The notes below the pieces were generated by a model. That model saw only the letters and a list, made by a program, of their open reading frames with translations. It did no database searches and was not told the origin of the DNA. 64,000 nt of DNA, taken from contig JACAXG010000025.1 of assembly GCA_018881555.1 (NCBI GenBank), positions 4,471,899 through 4,535,898 on the forward strand, read 5' to 3'. This document shows, piece after piece, positions 63,291 through 64,000 of the stretch. The DNA comes from Amblyornis subalaris. Lineage: Eukaryota; Chordata; Aves; Passeriformes; Ptilonorhynchidae. The first letter of the stretch is position 1. Each line of letters opens with the position of its first letter. Made by a program: the position numbers and the translations under genes.

Positions 63291-64000
63291 CATGGATTTC
63301 TATCTATCTGCATCCAAGTCTCTGGGTGGTTGTGCTCTGCTTCTTGCATTGCAAATAGAACAGAAAAAAAACCCCAAACTAAAAAAAGAGGGAGTAATAT
63401 ACAAGAGTANAAGAGTGCAATAAGAAAACAAGTGAAGGGTCAAAATGGTCTAGATGTAGCACATTTTTCTCTGTATGATGAAAGAACAATGTCTGTTCAG
63501 CTTCGGGAGAAGACATATTACAAGCACGAACCTAAAATAAGGTATGTATATAACAGGCAAACATGGCATTATTTTTGTTCTTTTTTACTGGTAGGAGTCA
63601 CTCTGGAATAATGAGTAGAGAAATGTTTAAAAACATACCTTCTTTTACCCTCCCTGCCCCAAGGGGTTAATAATGAAACTCACTGTCTTCCAGATTTCAG
63701 ACACGCATGGGGCTTTTTAAGGCACCTATTTACTTATTGCACAAATGAGAATCATAACACTAATTAAGTAAATAACTACAAACCCCCAAACTCAGAATTC
63801 GACTATGACTATGCAGTGCTCTAGCTTCTACTTCTTTGTCCTCTTGATGTTGAGGAAAAAGTCTAGAAAAATACAAGGGGAAAATGCTGGATCTTACCGT
63901 ACTTTGGCAGAGCTCATCTAGAAGGANTCTTGTCATCATCTTTGGTGACTGGGGAAAAAGAGGACACACTGGGTCACAAGAAAGAAGTAAAGGGCTGTAT

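Larger units (their letters stand above)
57001..64000. other. Noncoding sequence with an unexplained ORF cluster
   Basis: No certain gene. The segment 58377-59890 is listed separately. Elsewhere the DNA is AT-rich and CpG-poor, with T runs at 59981-59996 and 63119-63129 and several candidate regulatory words. The right edge is not inside any recognised feature. Confidence 0.55.

Noticed and set aside
1..64000. CRISPR array, operons, prophage or other prokaryotic systems
   Set aside because: The repeat content (CR1, ERVL LTRs), low coding density and base composition are those of a vertebrate genome; no regularly spaced short repeats with unique spacers were seen.

Overview
The window looks like avian nuclear DNA, probably from a passerine or a related neoavian bird. 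Four fragments carry the characteristic 3' end of the CR1 LINE, which is the dominant bird retrotransposon. Two more segments match the bird-type ERVL long terminal repeat. The rest is AT-leaning, CpG-poor sequence with short A/T runs and scattered single N bases (about one per 570 bases). This suits a gene-poor part of a vertebrate chromosome. Species and locus cannot be fixed from sequence alone.

I found no convincing protein-coding gene. The longest open frame is 171 codons, starts at TTG and crosses an N. No frame shows a family I recognise, and none is supported by a credible acceptor-exon-donor set joined to another exon. No rRNA, tRNA or small RNA gene was recognised. The window is best read as intergenic DNA or the interior of a very large intron.

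Layout: 1-8.5 kb is single-copy noncoding sequence with one CR1 fragment (2.0 kb). A solo ERVL LTR lies at 8.5-9.05 kb (minus). From 9 to 23 kb the sequence is mostly single-copy, with a perfect 47-bp tandem duplication at 16.3 kb and conserved-element-like stretches. A CR1 3' end lies at 23.3-23.5 kb (plus). From 23.5 to 37.7 kb there are two more CR1 pieces (33.5 and 36.8 kb) and short microsatellites. A second, more diverged ERVL LTR (plus) ends at 38.3 kb. A probable ERVK-like LTR begins at 42.2 kb. A four-copy minisatellite built on a degenerate TTCAT/TTCAC theme fills 43.85-44.54 kb. From 44.5 kb to the end the sequence is single-copy, with several AT-rich, homeodomain-motif-rich stretches that resemble vertebrate conserved noncoding elements.

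No genes work together here. The biological content is a set of transposon remnants, tandem repeats and possible distal enhancers. I saw no sign of a novel gene system. The most unusual structures are the minisatellite with its embedded 18-bp palindrome, the perfect 47-bp duplication, the LTR-like element at 42.2 kb, and an unexplained cluster of minus-strand open frames near 58.4-59.9 kb.
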